DNA of 64,000 nucleotides from Streptomyces sp. SID13031 (GCF_010548305.1 NZ_JAAGLV010000009.1:62001-126000); one strand, 5' to 3'; numbered from the stretch's first letter, positions 15,847 to 25,085 are shown. The notes: generated by a model not told the origin, from the sequence alone. Numbers and translations: made by a program.

Positions 15847-16770
15847 ATGACGATCAAGATCGCGGTGCTGGGTGCGGGTGGGGTTGGCGGGTACTTCGGG
15901 GGGCGGCTCGCTTCGGCTGGGCATGATGTTCGGTTTGTCGCGCGTGGTGAGCACCTGGCTGCGTTGCGGCGGGGCGGGCTGACCGTCGAGAGCGTTGCCG
16001 GGGATTTCGTGCTTGATTCGGTGGTGGCGACTGATGATCCTGCGGAGGTCGGCGAGGTCGACTACGTGTTGCTGGGGGTGAAGACCTGGCAGCTGGAGGC
16101 TGCGATCGCGTCGCTCGGGCCGCTGGTTGGTGAAGGCACTGCGGTCGTGACTACGCAGAACGGCGTGGAGGCACCTCAGCAGGTGGCGGCAGCCGTCGGG
16201 CAGGACGCGGTGCTGCCGGGCGCCGTCGAGGTGATCGCGTTTCTCGACGGGCCGGGGCGGGTGCGGCATCTCGGCGGGCTCGGGAAGCTCACGTTCGGCG
16301 AGTGGGACAACCGGGCGAGCGAGCGCGTCGACCGGCTGCGAGACGCGCTCGACGGATCGAAGCTGACAGCGGTGGTACCGGCCGATGTCTGGGTCGCGCT
16401 CTGGAGCAAGTTCCTCGCGCTCGGGTCGTTCGGCGCGATCTCGACGCTGGCCAACGCCCCGTACGGCGTACTGCGCAGCCGCCCGGGCACCCGGCAACTC
16501 ATCGTCGACAGCATGAACGAGATCAGGCAGGTCGCGAAGGCGACCGGCGTCGAGTTGCCCGCCGACGCGATGGACAAGACGCTCGCGTTCCTCGACAGCC
16601 TGCCGGCCGAGGGGACGACCTCGCTGCAACGCGACATCAACGACGGGAAGCCGTCCGAGCTGGAGGCGTGGAGCGGGGCCGTTGTCAGGCTCGGACTGGA
16701 GACCGGTACGCCGACGCCGCTCAACACGATGCTGTACGAACTGGCGAGCGTGCGCAGCCGGCTCGGCTGA
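15847..16770 (+). CDS. 2-dehydropantoate 2-reductase-family protein (PanE/ApbA)
   Basis: The family reduces ketopantoate to pantoate with NADPH in coenzyme A synthesis, but many paralogues act on other keto acids. The 307-residue protein starts MTIKIAVLGAGGVGGYFGGRL, an NADP-binding Rossmann motif GxGxxG. It also has VKTWQLEAA, TTQNGVEAP, and the C-terminal helical domain with ALWSKFLALGSFGAIS (the Lys is expected to be catalytic) and LQRDINDGKPSELE (ketopantoate-contact region). The stop overlaps the start of the next gene (TGATG). ATG 15847 is used; TTG 15826 is an alternative. Lack of panB/panC nearby leaves the substrate open. Confidence 0.88.
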   Translation: MTIKIAVLGAGGVGGYFGGRLASAGHDVRFVARGEHLAALRRGGLTVESVAGDFVLDSVVATDDPAEVGEVDYVLLGVKTWQLEAAIASLGPLVGEGTAVVTTQNGVEAPQQVAAAVGQDAVLPGAVEVIAFLDGPGRVRHLGGLGKLTFGEWDNRASERVDRLRDALDGSKLTAVVPADVWVALWSKFLALGSFGAISTLANAPYGVLRSRPGTRQLIVDSMNEIRQVAKATGVELPADAMDKTLAFLDSLPAEGTTSLQRDINDGKPSELEAWSGAVVRLGLETGTPTPLNTMLYELASVRSRLG

Positions 16771-17381
16771 TGGCCGTCGACCTCCTCGCGTTCCCCTTCA
16801 TCGGCGGACGCACAGCACTCAACCTCGCCGGCACGCTCGGCAAACGCAGTACGGAGAAGCTGGAACGGATCCGTACGCCCGAAGACCTCACCCACTGGGC
16901 GGAACTGGCGGGCCTGGGGTCGATCGCGGCCGATGCGGCGGATCTGGAAGACGCCCGAGTACTACGGGAAGCCTTGTACCGGTTGACGATGACGGTTCTC
17001 GGGAGAGGCGTGGCGCGGCCCGCCGATGCCGGGTCGATCAGGTCCACAGACGTGGGCTCAGCGGCGTCCGCAGACGTGGAGTTGGTCAACGCCTGGGCTG
17101 CCCGAAAAACCCCCGCGCCGGCGCTCGTGATCCGCTCGGGTGGACTGGAGCGAGCCGATCCCGGGCCGACCGCTTCGGCAGTACTAGCTGCTGTCGCGCG
17201 CGATGGCGTCGACCTGCTGACCGGGCCGGATGCGTCATCGATCCGCGAGTGCGAGGATCCCGCCTGCACCCTGCTCTTCGTCGACACCAGCCGCGGCCAC
17301 CGGCGCCGATGGTGCTCGATGAACAGCTGCGGCGCCCGCTCCAAGATGCGAACGCTTCGCTCGTCGCCAAGCCAGGTGTGA
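16770..17381 (+). CDS. CGNR zinc-finger protein (ABATE domain regulator)
   Basis: A 203-residue protein of the actinobacterial ABATE/CGNR family, thought to be stress-linked transcription regulators. The N-terminal ABATE part has FPFIGGRTALNLAGTL and the C-terminus has the zinc site CEDPACTLLFVDTSRGHRRRWCSMNSCG. The diagnostic CGNR motif is CGAR here, and the usual tail (RAKVAAYR-like) is replaced by RSKMRTLRSSPSQV; one missing or changed base near the end may have altered it. A middle segment (ADAGSIRSTDVGSAASADVE) is low-complexity. It overlaps the upstream reductase gene by 1 nt and is probably co-transcribed. Confidence 0.8.
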   Translation: MAVDLLAFPFIGGRTALNLAGTLGKRSTEKLERIRTPEDLTHWAELAGLGSIAADAADLEDARVLREALYRLTMTVLGRGVARPADAGSIRSTDVGSAASADVELVNAWAARKTPAPALVIRSGGLERADPGPTASAVLAAVARDGVDLLTGPDASSIRECEDPACTLLFVDTSRGHRRRWCSMNSCGARSKMRTLRSSPSQV

Positions 17382-17588
17382 TTTCGCGCACTGCCGCGAC
17401 GGTAGTTGCCTACCGCAAGGGAGCCGTCACCGCCTGAGCTGAGTGACACATATACCATGACTCAGCTAGACATTCCGGACCCGTCTCATCCGGTGTCCTG
17501 GCGGAATTCGCCGGTCGCCAGTGGCGTTAGCGTCCAACGGTGGGCCAACCCCACCCGTTCCCCGAATCGCCTGTTTAAGGAGACACCT

Positions 17589-18461
17589 GTGCGCGCCATC
17601 AGCGCCTTCCGCCGCCTCGCTGCCCTCGGTACCGCCGTCACCCTGGCCGTCGCGCTCGCGGCCTGCGGCAGTGACGACAAATCCGATGCCTCGGGCCCCG
17701 ATCTCGGCCTGATCCAGTCGGGCACCCTGCGGATCGGCACGCTCACTGACGCGCCGCCGAACGTGTACCTCAAGGACGGCAAGTTCACCGGCTTCGACAA
17801 CGACCTGATCACCGCGGTCGCAGCGAAGCTGAACCTGAAGCCCGAGTTCGTCGGCACCGACTTCTCCGCCCTGCTCTCCCAGGTCAACGGCGGCCAGTAC
17901 GACCTCGGCAGCTCGTCCATCACGATCACCGAGGCGCGCAAGAAGACGGTTGCCTTCAGCAATGGCTACGACTTCGGCTACCTCGGCCTGAACACCACCA
18001 AGAACTCCGGCATCGCGAAGTTCGACCAGCTCGACGGCAAGCGCGTCGTGGTCGTCCAGGGCACCGTGCAGGACGACTACGCGACCCAGAAGAACCTCAA
18101 CCCGGTCCGCGTCCCGAACTACAACGCCGCCCTCGGCCAGCTCAAGGCCGGTACTGCGGACGCCTGGATCTCCCCCGCCGAGATCGGCGAGAAGATGGCC
18201 AAGGAGCAGGGCGGCGGCGTGGTCATCCTGGCCGCCAAGGAGCTCAGCTCCGCACCGACGGCGTTCGCCGTGGCCAAGAGCAACGACAAGCTGCGCGAGG
18301 CCGTCAACAAGGCACTCGACGAGGTCATTGCCGACGGCACCTGGACCAAGCTCGTCGAGCAGTACTACCCGGGCCGCCCGGTACCGGCGACCTTCAAGCC
18401 GGGTAGCGGCTCCGTGAAGTTCGTGGCGCCCAAGGCCAGCGGCACCCCCGTAGCCGGCTGA
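17589..18461 (+). CDS. Amino-acid ABC transporter substrate-binding lipoprotein
   Basis: A periplasmic-type binding protein (SBP_bac_3 family) for polar amino acids, tethered to the membrane by a lipid. The 290-residue product has a basic start, a hydrophobic stretch and the lipobox LAAC near residue 21. Then come SGTLRIGTLTDAPPNVYLKDGKF, GFDNDLITAVA and VVVVQGTVQDDYA, the typical two-lobe pattern. GTG 17589 follows TAAGGAGA. It is the first gene of a three-gene importer, and its stop overlaps the permease ATG (TGATG). No ligand can be assigned from sequence; glutamate/glutamine-type or arginine-type are the usual options. Confidence 0.93.
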   Translation: MRAISAFRRLAALGTAVTLAVALAACGSDDKSDASGPDLGLIQSGTLRIGTLTDAPPNVYLKDGKFTGFDNDLITAVAAKLNLKPEFVGTDFSALLSQVNGGQYDLGSSSITITEARKKTVAFSNGYDFGYLGLNTTKNSGIAKFDQLDGKRVVVVQGTVQDDYATQKNLNPVRVPNYNAALGQLKAGTADAWISPAEIGEKMAKEQGGGVVILAAKELSSAPTAFAVAKSNDKLREAVNKALDEVIADGTWTKLVEQYYPGRPVPATFKPGSGSVKFVAPKASGTPVAG

Positions 18462-19210
18462 TGGACGTCTGGTCCACCCTGAACGACACCTTCCTCGACT
18501 GGGAGTCGATGAAGGCAGTCCTGCCCGAGATGCTGAAGGTCGGGCTGGTCAACACCCTCATCTTCGCCGCCGCCTCGGTCGCGCTGGGCACTGTGCTCGG
18601 CATGATCGTGGCGGTGATGGGGCTGTCCCGCAGGTGGTGGCTGCGGTGGCCGGCGAAGATCTACACGGATATCTTCCGCGGCCTTCCGGCGATCCTGACG
18701 ATCCTGCTGATCGGCCAGGGGCTGTCGCCGATCACCCGGCAGTGGTGGGGCCCGAACCCTTACCCGCTGGGGATTCTGGCGTTGTCGCTGATCGCGGCGG
18801 CGTACATCGGGGAGATCTTCCGCTCCGGCATCCAGAGCGTCGAGAAGGGCCAGCTCGAGGCGGCGCGGGCGCTCGGCTTCAGCCACAGCTCCGGCATGTG
18901 GCTGGTCGTCATCCCGCAGGGCGTCCGCCGGGTGCTGCCCGCGCTGGTGAACCAGTTCATCGCCCTGATCAAGGAGTCGAGCCTGGTCTACTTCCTCGGT
19001 TTGCTGGCCAGTCAGCGGGAGCTGTTCCGGATCGGGCAGGACGCCGCGGCGACGAACGGCAACCTGTCGCCGCTGCTGCTCGCGGGCATCTTCTACCTGA
19101 TCATCACCGTGCCGTTGACGCACCTGGTCAACTACTTCGACAAGCGGCTGCGCGAGGGCCGTCCCGCCGAACCCGAGGTCGAGGAGCTCAGCAATGCCGA
19201 CATTCGTTGA
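18461..19210 (+). CDS. Amino-acid ABC transporter permease
   Basis: A 249-residue membrane permease of the HisMQ type. Hydrophobic segments include LVNTLIFAAASVALGTVLGMIV. The EAA loop that contacts the ATPase is EKGQLEAARALGFSHSSGM...IPQGVRR. Its last 17 bp overlap the ATPase gene. Only one permease gene is present, so the pore is presumably a homodimer. Confidence 0.93.
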   Translation: MDVWSTLNDTFLDWESMKAVLPEMLKVGLVNTLIFAAASVALGTVLGMIVAVMGLSRRWWLRWPAKIYTDIFRGLPAILTILLIGQGLSPITRQWWGPNPYPLGILALSLIAAAYIGEIFRSGIQSVEKGQLEAARALGFSHSSGMWLVVIPQGVRRVLPALVNQFIALIKESSLVYFLGLLASQRELFRIGQDAAATNGNLSPLLLAGIFYLIITVPLTHLVNYFDKRLREGRPAEPEVEELSNADIR

Positions 19211-19937
19211 GGCCGCGGCGAGCCTGGAGCTCACCGGGATCGAGCTTGCCTTCGGCAAGAACAAGGTGCTGCGTGGCGTCGACCTCGCCGTACCGGCGGG
19301 CAAGACCGCGTGCGTGATCGGGCCGTCCGGGTCCGGCAAGTCGACGTTGCTGCGGGCCACCAACCGGTTGCTCGAACCGGCCGCGGGCGACATCAAGCTC
19401 GGCGGCGAGTCGGTCCTGCGGAGCAACCCGGACGAGCTGCGGCGGCGGATCGGGATGGTGTTCCAGCACTTCAACCTGTTCCCGCACAAGACCGTGCTGG
19501 AGAACATCACCCTGCCGCTGCGCAAGATCAAGAAGCTGACCACCGAGGGCGCGGTCGAGGCGGCCCGGGTTCAGCTCGACCTGGTCGGCCTGAAGGAGAA
19601 GGAGTCGGCGCGACCGGGCAACCTTTCCGGTGGCCAGCAGCAACGAGTCGCGATCGCCCGGGCGCTGGCGATGAAGCCCGAGGTGATGCTCTTCGACGAG
19701 GCCACCTCGGCGCTGGACCCCGAGTTGGTCAAGGGAGTTCTCGCGTTGATGGCCGACCTCGCCGGCGCCGGGATGACGATGATCGTCGTCACCCACGAGA
19801 TGGGCTTCGCCCGCCAGGTCGCCGACCAGGTCGCCTTCATGGATCGTGGTGTCGTGGTCGAGTCCGGCGTACCGGAGAAACTCTTCACCGCGGCGGAGTC
19901 ACCACGGCTGCAGCAGTTCCTCTCGCAGGTGCTCTAG
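19194..19937 (+). CDS. Amino-acid ABC transporter ATP-binding protein
   Basis: A 247-residue nucleotide-binding subunit of the GlnQ/HisP type. Walker A is GPSGSGKST, followed by the Q-loop MVFQHFNLFPH, the signature LSGGQQQR, Walker B VMLFDEATSALDPE and the switch His VVTHE. ATG 19194 has GAGGAG 7 nt upstream and lies inside the end of the permease gene. Its stop overlaps the convergent HAD gene stop (CTAG). With the two upstream genes it forms a complete importer. Confidence 0.94.
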   Translation: MPTFVEAAASLELTGIELAFGKNKVLRGVDLAVPAGKTACVIGPSGSGKSTLLRATNRLLEPAAGDIKLGGESVLRSNPDELRRRIGMVFQHFNLFPHKTVLENITLPLRKIKKLTTEGAVEAARVQLDLVGLKEKESARPGNLSGGQQQRVAIARALAMKPEVMLFDEATSALDPELVKGVLALMADLAGAGMTMIVVTHEMGFARQVADQVAFMDRGVVVESGVPEKLFTAAESPRLQQFLSQVL

Positions 19938-20725
19938 GACATCGCTTCGATGAGTGGTACGACGTCGGCGATGGACTCGACGATGCGGGTCGGGCGGTAG
20001 GGGAACCGCTCGACCTCGTGCTCGCCGGTGGAGCCGGACAGCACCAGGATGCTGCGCAGGCCCGCTTCGAGGCCGCTGACGATGTCGGTGTCCATCCGGT
20101 CGCCGATCATCACCGACGTCTCGGAGTGGGCCTCGATCCGGTTCAGCGCGCTGCGCATCATCAGCGGATTCGGCTTGCCGACGAAGTACGGGGCGACGCC
20201 GGTCGCGCGGGTGATCAGCGCGGCGACCGACCCGGTGGCCGGCAACGGGCCCTCGGTGGACGGCCCGGTCGGATCGGGGTTGGTGGCGATGAATCGCGCG
20301 CCGTCGGCGATCAGCCGGATCGCCCGCGTGATCGCCTCGAAGGAGTACGTCCGCGTCTCCCCCAGCACCACGTAGTCGGGCGCCCGCTCGGTCAGCACGT
20401 ACCCGACCTCGTGCAGCGCCGTCGTCAGACCGGCCTCGCCGATCACGTACGCCGTACCGCCCGGGCGCTGATCATCCAGGAACTGTGCGGTCGCCAGCGC
20501 CGACGTCCAGATCGCCTGCTCCGGCACATCGATGCCACCGGCAAGCAACCGGGCGCGCAGATCCCGCGGCGTGAAGATCGAGTTGTTCGTCAGCACCAGG
20601 AACTTCTTGCCCGAGGCCTGCAACGAACCGATGAACTCGCTAGCCCCCGGAATCGCCCGCTCCTCGTGCACGAGCACGCCGTCCATATCGGTCAGCCAGC
20701 TCTCCACCGGCTTGTGCTCACTCAT
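19934..20725 (-). CDS. HAD-IIA family phosphatase (NagD-like)
   Basis: A 263-residue haloacid-dehalogenase-superfamily hydrolase. Motif I is WLTDMDGVL (nucleophile and general-acid Asp), motif II VLTNNS, a C2 cap with ALITRATGVAPYFVGKPNP (motif III Lys), and motif IV MIGDRMDTDI. NagD-type enzymes dephosphorylate nucleotides or sugar phosphates; the precise substrate is not visible. ATG 20725 is preferred over the adjacent TTG 20728 because GAGGAG lies 7 nt before it. The stop overlaps the end of the ABC ATPase gene tail to tail by 4 bp, so no separate terminator fits between them. Confidence 0.9.
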   Translation of the reverse strand: MSEHKPVESWLTDMDGVLVHEERAIPGASEFIGSLQASGKKFLVLTNNSIFTPRDLRARLLAGGIDVPEQAIWTSALATAQFLDDQRPGGTAYVIGEAGLTTALHEVGYVLTERAPDYVVLGETRTYSFEAITRAIRLIADGARFIATNPDPTGPSTEGPLPATGSVAALITRATGVAPYFVGKPNPLMMRSALNRIEAHSETSVMIGDRMDTDIVSGLEAGLRSILVLSGSTGEHEVERFPYRPTRIVESIADVVPLIEAMS

Positions 20726-20782
20726 CAAGGCACTCCTCAGCTAGACGCAGCCAACTACTTCCGCATCGTAGACGAGGCGCTC

Positions 20783-21448
20783 TCAGTGGGTGGTGACGTC
20801 GGTGGCGAGGCTGCGGAGTTTTTCGACCATGGTGTTGGGGTCGTCGGCGTTGTAGACGGCTGAGCCGGCGACGAAGACGTCGGCGCCCGCCTCGGCGCAT
20901 TGTTCGATGGTCTCGGTGGAGATGCCGCCGTCGATCTCGATCCACAGGTCGAGGCCGTGCTTGCTGATCAGATCGCGGGTGCGGCGGATCTTGGGGACGC
21001 AGACGTCGAGGAACTTCTGGCCGCCGAAGCCCGGCTCGACCGTCATGATCAGGATCATGTCGAACTCCGACAGGATGTCCTCGTAGGGCTCGATCGGGGT
21101 CGCGGGCTTGAGCGCCATCGCCGCCCGGCCGCCCTTGGCGCGGATCTCGCGGGCGGTGCGGATCGGGGCGCGGCAGGCCTCGACGTGGAAGGTCACGCTC
21201 GACGCGCCCGCCTCGACGTAGCCGGGGGCCCAGCGGTCCGGGTCCTCGATCATCAGGTGGCAGTCGAGCGGCTGGGCGGCGGCCTTGGCCAGCGACTCGA
21301 CGATGGGCAGGCCGAGGGTGAGGTTCGGGACGAAGTGGTTGTCCATCACGTCGACGTGCAACCAGTCGGCGTTCGACACCGCCGCCGCCTCCTCGGCCAG
21401 CTTGGCGAAGTCAGCGGACAGGATGCTCGGTGCGATCTGAATTCCCAT
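20783..21448 (-). CDS. rpe: Ribulose-phosphate 3-epimerase
   Basis: Rpe interconverts ribulose-5-phosphate and xylulose-5-phosphate in the pentose phosphate pathway. The 221-residue TIM barrel shows IAPSILSADFAKL at the start, LHVDVMDNHFVPN (metal-binding His and Asp), DCHLMIEDPD, MTVEPGFGGQKF and IEIDGGIS, all classic family blocks. It begins at ATG 21448 and ends 58 nt before the HAD phosphatase gene on the same strand, so they may be co-transcribed. Nothing looks unusual. Confidence 0.96.
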   Translation of the reverse strand: MGIQIAPSILSADFAKLAEEAAAVSNADWLHVDVMDNHFVPNLTLGLPIVESLAKAAAQPLDCHLMIEDPDRWAPGYVEAGASSVTFHVEACRAPIRTAREIRAKGGRAAMALKPATPIEPYEDILSEFDMILIMTVEPGFGGQKFLDVCVPKIRRTRDLISKHGLDLWIEIDGGISTETIEQCAEAGADVFVAGSAVYNADDPNTMVEKLRSLATDVTTH

Positions 21449-21475
21449 AAGAACTGGGATTCTAGCGTCGCCGGA

Positions 21476-22207
21476 TCAGCCGGTTGAGTGACCCTGAAGC
21501 CAGGCCAGTACGTCGCCAGCCGACTGTACTGCTGTCACCCCGCTCGGCAGCGGCGGTCGCTCGACCAGGACGACCGGGATACCCAGCTCGCGAGCCGCCG
21601 TCAGCTTGGCCGCGGTCATCTCGCCACCACTGTTCTTGGTGACCAGTACGTCGATCCGCCGCGTCCGCAGCAACTCCCGCTCCGCCGCCAGCTCGTACGG
21701 CCCGCGATCCAGCAACAGCTCGCACCAGGACGGCAATGGAGAGGGCGGATCCACACAGCGCGCCAGGGTCCACAGTCCGGTCTCCGCGAAGGCGCCCAGC
21801 CCTTGCCTGCCGATGGTGAGGAAGACGCGGCGCCCCAGCCGAGGCAGGAGAGCCGCCGCGGCCGCAGGGTCAGCGGCCCAGTGCCAGTCATCACCGGGTT
21901 GCTCCTGCCAACCGGGACGGCGTAGTACGAGCAAGGGGAGGTCCAGAGCGGCGCAGGCGGCTACTGCGTGCGCAGTCATCGTGGCGGCGAAGGGGTGCGT
22001 CGCATCGACCACCGCCTCGATCGCCTGCTCGACAAGCCAAGCGGTGAGCCCCTCCACTCCACCAAAGCCACCCTGCCGCACCTCGCCCACCGGCAGTCGC
22101 GCGTCATCGGTTCGCCCAGCCAGCGACGACACCACGTCGTACTCGGGAGACAACTCCCCCGCCAGCCGCCGCGCTTCACCCGTACCACCGAGCAGCAGGA
22201 TCTTCAC
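21476..22207 (-). CDS. cobK: Precorrin-6A reductase
   Basis: CobK reduces precorrin-6A to dihydro-precorrin-6A (NADPH) in the aerobic cobalamin pathway. In 243 residues it shows MKILLLGGTGEARRLA (nucleotide-binding), VDATHPFAATMTAHA and RVFLTIGRQGLGAF, plus LVTKNSGGEMTAAKL, which are diagnostic. GTG 22207. The 163 bp upstream hold no cobalamin riboswitch that I can recognise. The other two cob genes here lie upstream on the same strand, so cobK may be the third gene of that group with its own promoter. Confidence 0.94.
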   Translation of the reverse strand: MKILLLGGTGEARRLAGELSPEYDVVSSLAGRTDDARLPVGEVRQGGFGGVEGLTAWLVEQAIEAVVDATHPFAATMTAHAVAACAALDLPLLVLRRPGWQEQPGDDWHWAADPAAAAALLPRLGRRVFLTIGRQGLGAFAETGLWTLARCVDPPSPLPSWCELLLDRGPYELAAERELLRTRRIDVLVTKNSGGEMTAAKLTAARELGIPVVLVERPPLPSGVTAVQSAGDVLAWLQGHSTG

Positions 22208-22370
22208 GCAGCCACCAACTCGCCGGGAGCCCAGACTGTCAGGGCCGGCGCGGGGCCGTTGGCAACTGAGTGGAAACTTTTTGTCGCTGGGTGCAAGTTA
22301 GTTACCACTTAGGTCACCTGGGCAACGAGACGACAGCGATCCGGCGCGTTGGGGTCGGCTCGGGGAGCGG

Positions 22371-23114
22371 TCAGCCACGGGGGCGGGCGGTTGAGTAGAG
22401 GTGGCTGTCGGGGAAGGTCTCGGCGGCGAGGATCTTGCCGACGATGATGACCGCGGTGCGGCGGATGCCGGCGGCGCGGACCTGGTCGGCGATATCGGTG
22501 AGGGTGCCGCGGAGGATCAGCTCATCGTCACGGGAGGCGCGGGCGACCACGGCGACCGCGCAGTCGGCGCCGTAGTTGGGGATCAGCTCCTCCACCACCC
22601 GGTCGATCAGCTGGACGGCGAGGTGCAGGACCAGGGTGGCCTGGCTGGTGCCGAGCGTCGCGAGATCCTCGCCGGGCGGCATCGCGGTGGCGCGACCGCC
22701 GAGACGGGTCAGGATGACCGTCTGGCCGACCTCGGGGACGGTCAGTTCGCGCTTGAGGGAGGCGGCGGCGGCTGCGTACGCCGGTACGCCAGGCGTCACG
22801 TCGTACGGGATCTCCAAAGCGTCGAGCCGGCGCATCTGCTCGGCCATGGCGCTGAAGACGGAGGGGTCGCCGGAGTGGAGGCGAGCCACGTCGATGCCGG
22901 ACTCGTGGGCGGCGATCAGCTCTGCCAGGATCTGGTCGAGGTTCAATGCGGCGGTGTCGATCTTGCGGGCGCCGGCCGGGCAGTTGTCGAGGAGTTCGAG
23001 CGGGACCAGCGCACCGGCGTACAGGCAGACAGGCGAGGCGGCGATCAGGTCCCGGCCGCGGACGGTGATCAGGTCGGCCGCACCGGGCCCGGCGCCGATG
23101 AAATGCACGGTCAC
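22371..23114 (-). CDS. cobM: Precorrin-4 C11-methyltransferase
   Basis: CobM methylates C11 of the corrin ring using SAM. The 247-residue protein has VHFIGAGPGAADLITVRG at the start, YAGALVP, RLHSGDPSVFSA (SAM pocket) and DVTPGVPAYAAAAASL, all typical of tetrapyrrole methylases of the CobM branch. GTG 23114 overlaps the cobL stop (GTGA), which fixes the start and shows translational coupling with the enzyme acting a few steps later. Confidence 0.94.
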   Translation of the reverse strand: MTVHFIGAGPGAADLITVRGRDLIAASPVCLYAGALVPLELLDNCPAGARKIDTAALNLDQILAELIAAHESGIDVARLHSGDPSVFSAMAEQMRRLDALEIPYDVTPGVPAYAAAAASLKRELTVPEVGQTVILTRLGGRATAMPPGEDLATLGTSQATLVLHLAVQLIDRVVEELIPNYGADCAVAVVARASRDDELILRGTLTDIADQVRAAGIRRTAVIIVGKILAAETFPDSHLYSTARPRG

Positions 23115-24373
23115 TTGGTCAGGCTCCAGATGGTTACGGGCATGGCTGGGCGCCAGCCGGTCATGGTGCCGACTGCGGATGCTCGTTGGACTGCCAGGCG
23201 GACGAGGTCGCCGCCCAGTTCGGCGTACCAGCGGGCGATCACGGCCTCGGTCTCCAGCGTCACGCCGTTGACGACGAGTCGGCCGCCGGGTCGCAGCGCG
23301 TCCCAGCAGGTCTCGATCACGCCGGGGACCGTCGCGCCGCCGCCGACGAATACGGCGTCGGGCCTCTCCAGGCCTTCGAGCGCGGCGGGTGCGGAGCCGA
23401 CGACCGTGCGGACGGCGACTCCGAGCGTCACGGCGTTGCGCTCGAGTCGCTTGATGCGATCCGGATCCTGCTCGATCGCGACCGCGCGGCAGCTCGGATG
23501 GTGCCGGAGCCATTCGATCGCGATGCTGCCCGCGCCGCCGCCGACATCCCACAGCAACTGCCCCGGTACCGGCGCCAGCCGCGACATCGTCACCGCGCGG
23601 ACCTCGCGCTTGGTCAGCTGCCCATCACTCTCGTACGCCGAATCGGGCAGCCCCGGCGTCGTCGACAACAACTCGACGCCGAGGTCCGCCCTGCACTCCA
23701 CGCCGATCACGTTGAGCGCGTCGACCTCGTGATCCCACTTGTCAGCCCTCGTACTGCGAACCCGCTCAGCCGCCGACCCCAGTTGCTCGAGCACAGCGAA
23801 TGCGCTTCCGCCGTACCCGCGCGAGACCAGCAACTCCGCGACCTCGGCCGGCGTCTGGGCGCCCCAACTCAGGATGACGAGCCGCCGGCCCGGCTGGATA
23901 TGCGGCTGGACGAGTTCGAGCGGATGCCCGACCAGGCTCACCACCTGCACCTGATCCTGCGGCCACCCCAACCGGGCACAAGCCAGCGAAACACTCGACG
24001 GATGCGGAATCACCCGTACCGCCTCTGCTCCCAGCAACCTGGTCAACGTGGTCCCGATCCCATGGAACGTCGGATCCCCACTGGCCAGCACACAGATCCG
24101 CCGCCCCCGATGAGTCGCCAGCAACCCCGGCAAGGACTCAGACAACGGCGAACTCCAAGCAACCCGTACCTGCTCACCACTCGCAACTCCATCGACGCCC
24201 TTCGCGGGGAGAGAGTGCGGGTCGGGGCACTCGGTGGGGTCGGCGGGAATCAGGGCTAGTTGGCGGGTGCTGCCGAGGAGGACTTCGGCGGTGGTGATGG
24301 TTTGCCGGGCGGCTAGCGAGAGGCCGGGCCAGCCGTCGGCGCCGATGCCGACGACGGTGAGGGGGTCAGGCAT
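23111..24373 (-). CDS. cobL: Precorrin-6Y C5,15-methyltransferase (decarboxylating)
   Basis: CobL methylates C5 and C15 and removes the C12 acetate carboxyl group. The 420-residue fusion has an N-terminal CobE-like tetrapyrrole methylase domain (VVGIGADGWPGL, CVLASGDPTFHGIG) and a C-terminal CbiT-type domain with LLWDVGGGAGSIAIEW, AIEQDPDRI and VFVGGGATVPGVI. Full length. Its ATG lies within the last codons of the PPOX gene (8-bp overlap) and its stop overlaps cobM, making a three-gene run. Confidence 0.94.
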   Translation of the reverse strand: MPDPLTVVGIGADGWPGLSLAARQTITTAEVLLGSTRQLALIPADPTECPDPHSLPAKGVDGVASGEQVRVAWSSPLSESLPGLLATHRGRRICVLASGDPTFHGIGTTLTRLLGAEAVRVIPHPSSVSLACARLGWPQDQVQVVSLVGHPLELVQPHIQPGRRLVILSWGAQTPAEVAELLVSRGYGGSAFAVLEQLGSAAERVRSTRADKWDHEVDALNVIGVECRADLGVELLSTTPGLPDSAYESDGQLTKREVRAVTMSRLAPVPGQLLWDVGGGAGSIAIEWLRHHPSCRAVAIEQDPDRIKRLERNAVTLGVAVRTVVGSAPAALEGLERPDAVFVGGGATVPGVIETCWDALRPGGRLVVNGVTLETEAVIARWYAELGGDLVRLAVQRASAVGTMTGWRPAMPVTIWSLTK

Positions 24374-24767
24374 TGCCGAGGACCTTGGTGACGGTGATTT
24401 CCACGACTACGCGTTCTGGGTTGACCCGCGGCTGGCGGTAGCGCTCGGCGTACCGGCGGACGGCGTCGGCGATTCGCTCGGCGTCGTCGCTCACCACCGC
24501 CCGGCCCTCCAGTGTCGACCAGCGCCGCCCGTCCACCTGGGTCACCGCGACCGCGGCACCTTCCGCCCCGGCCGCGCGGATCTGCCGTGCCTTGTGCGAC
24601 GTACCCGAGCAGATCACCCGCGCGATCCCCGTCTTCAGATCCACCGTCACTCCGACAGGCGTGGCGTGCACGGTCCCGTCCGGGCGCACCGTGCTCAGTA
24701 CACACAGATGCCGCTCGGTCCAGAAGTCCACGAACGACCCGGACCGTTCACTCAGGCGCAGTTCCAC
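24366..24767 (-). CDS. Pyridoxamine 5'-phosphate oxidase-like flavin/F420-binding protein
   Basis: A 133-residue split-barrel protein of the PPOX class, which in actinobacteria often uses F420. It has LCVLSTVRPDGTVHATPVG at the N-terminus, then ARVICSGTSHKARQIRA, AAVAVTQVDGRRWSTLEGRA and a helical tail. The substrate is not predictable. Start GTG 24767. It overlaps the cobL start by 8 bp, and such small genes are found near cobalamin genes in related genomes, but a role in the pathway is only a guess. Confidence 0.85.
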   Translation of the reverse strand: MELRLSERSGSFVDFWTERHLCVLSTVRPDGTVHATPVGVTVDLKTGIARVICSGTSHKARQIRAAGAEGAAVAVTQVDGRRWSTLEGRAVVSDDAERIADAVRRYAERYRQPRVNPERVVVEITVTKVLGNA

Positions 24768-25030
24768 CCCGCGATCGTAGACGCCCCCACTCAGGGACCG
24801 TGTAGGTCTTGGTCACTGCCCGCCCAGTGGCGTGCCCGGTCCGCGCACAGCTCTCCGCGGCGAACACAGTCTTCTTCCCCATCTCAGCAGTGAGCAGCAG
24901 GCTCGTCTTGGTGCCACCGGCAACAGCAACGCCTCCGGAGTACCACTGGTACGCGTACAGGCCGGCGGACCACGTCCCGGCAGACACCGCCAGCCCCTCT
25001 TGCCCACCTTCCGAGCGCGGGGAGCGTAGC
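24748..25030 (-). pseudogene. Fragment of a cell-surface protein's repeat domain
   Basis: The minus frame encodes VSAGTWSAGLYAYQWYSGG, then VAVAGGTKTSLLLTAEMGKK and a tail ending KTYTVPE. This is the pattern of the Ig-like repeat (xYQWYRNGxxIxGATxxxYxLTxxDxGKK) that ends many secreted actinobacterial proteins. There is no start or preceding domain; upstream residues are shuffled low-complexity frames. It overlaps the start of the PPOX gene by 20 bp. I read it as the stump of a deleted gene. Confidence 0.5.
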
Positions 25031-25085
25031 GGCGCTCGGGGGCTGGGCAGGACCGAACTGCAGCTTGTTGCAGAGGGGTGGTGGG

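Noticed and set aside
18365..19543. 392-codon minus-strand frame over the amino-acid importer genes
   Set aside because: Low-complexity shadow; the plus strand has permease and ATPase motifs.
22208..22370. Cobalamin riboswitch before cobK
   Set aside because: No B12-box or other conserved cobalamin-riboswitch block could be recognised in this 163-bp spacer.
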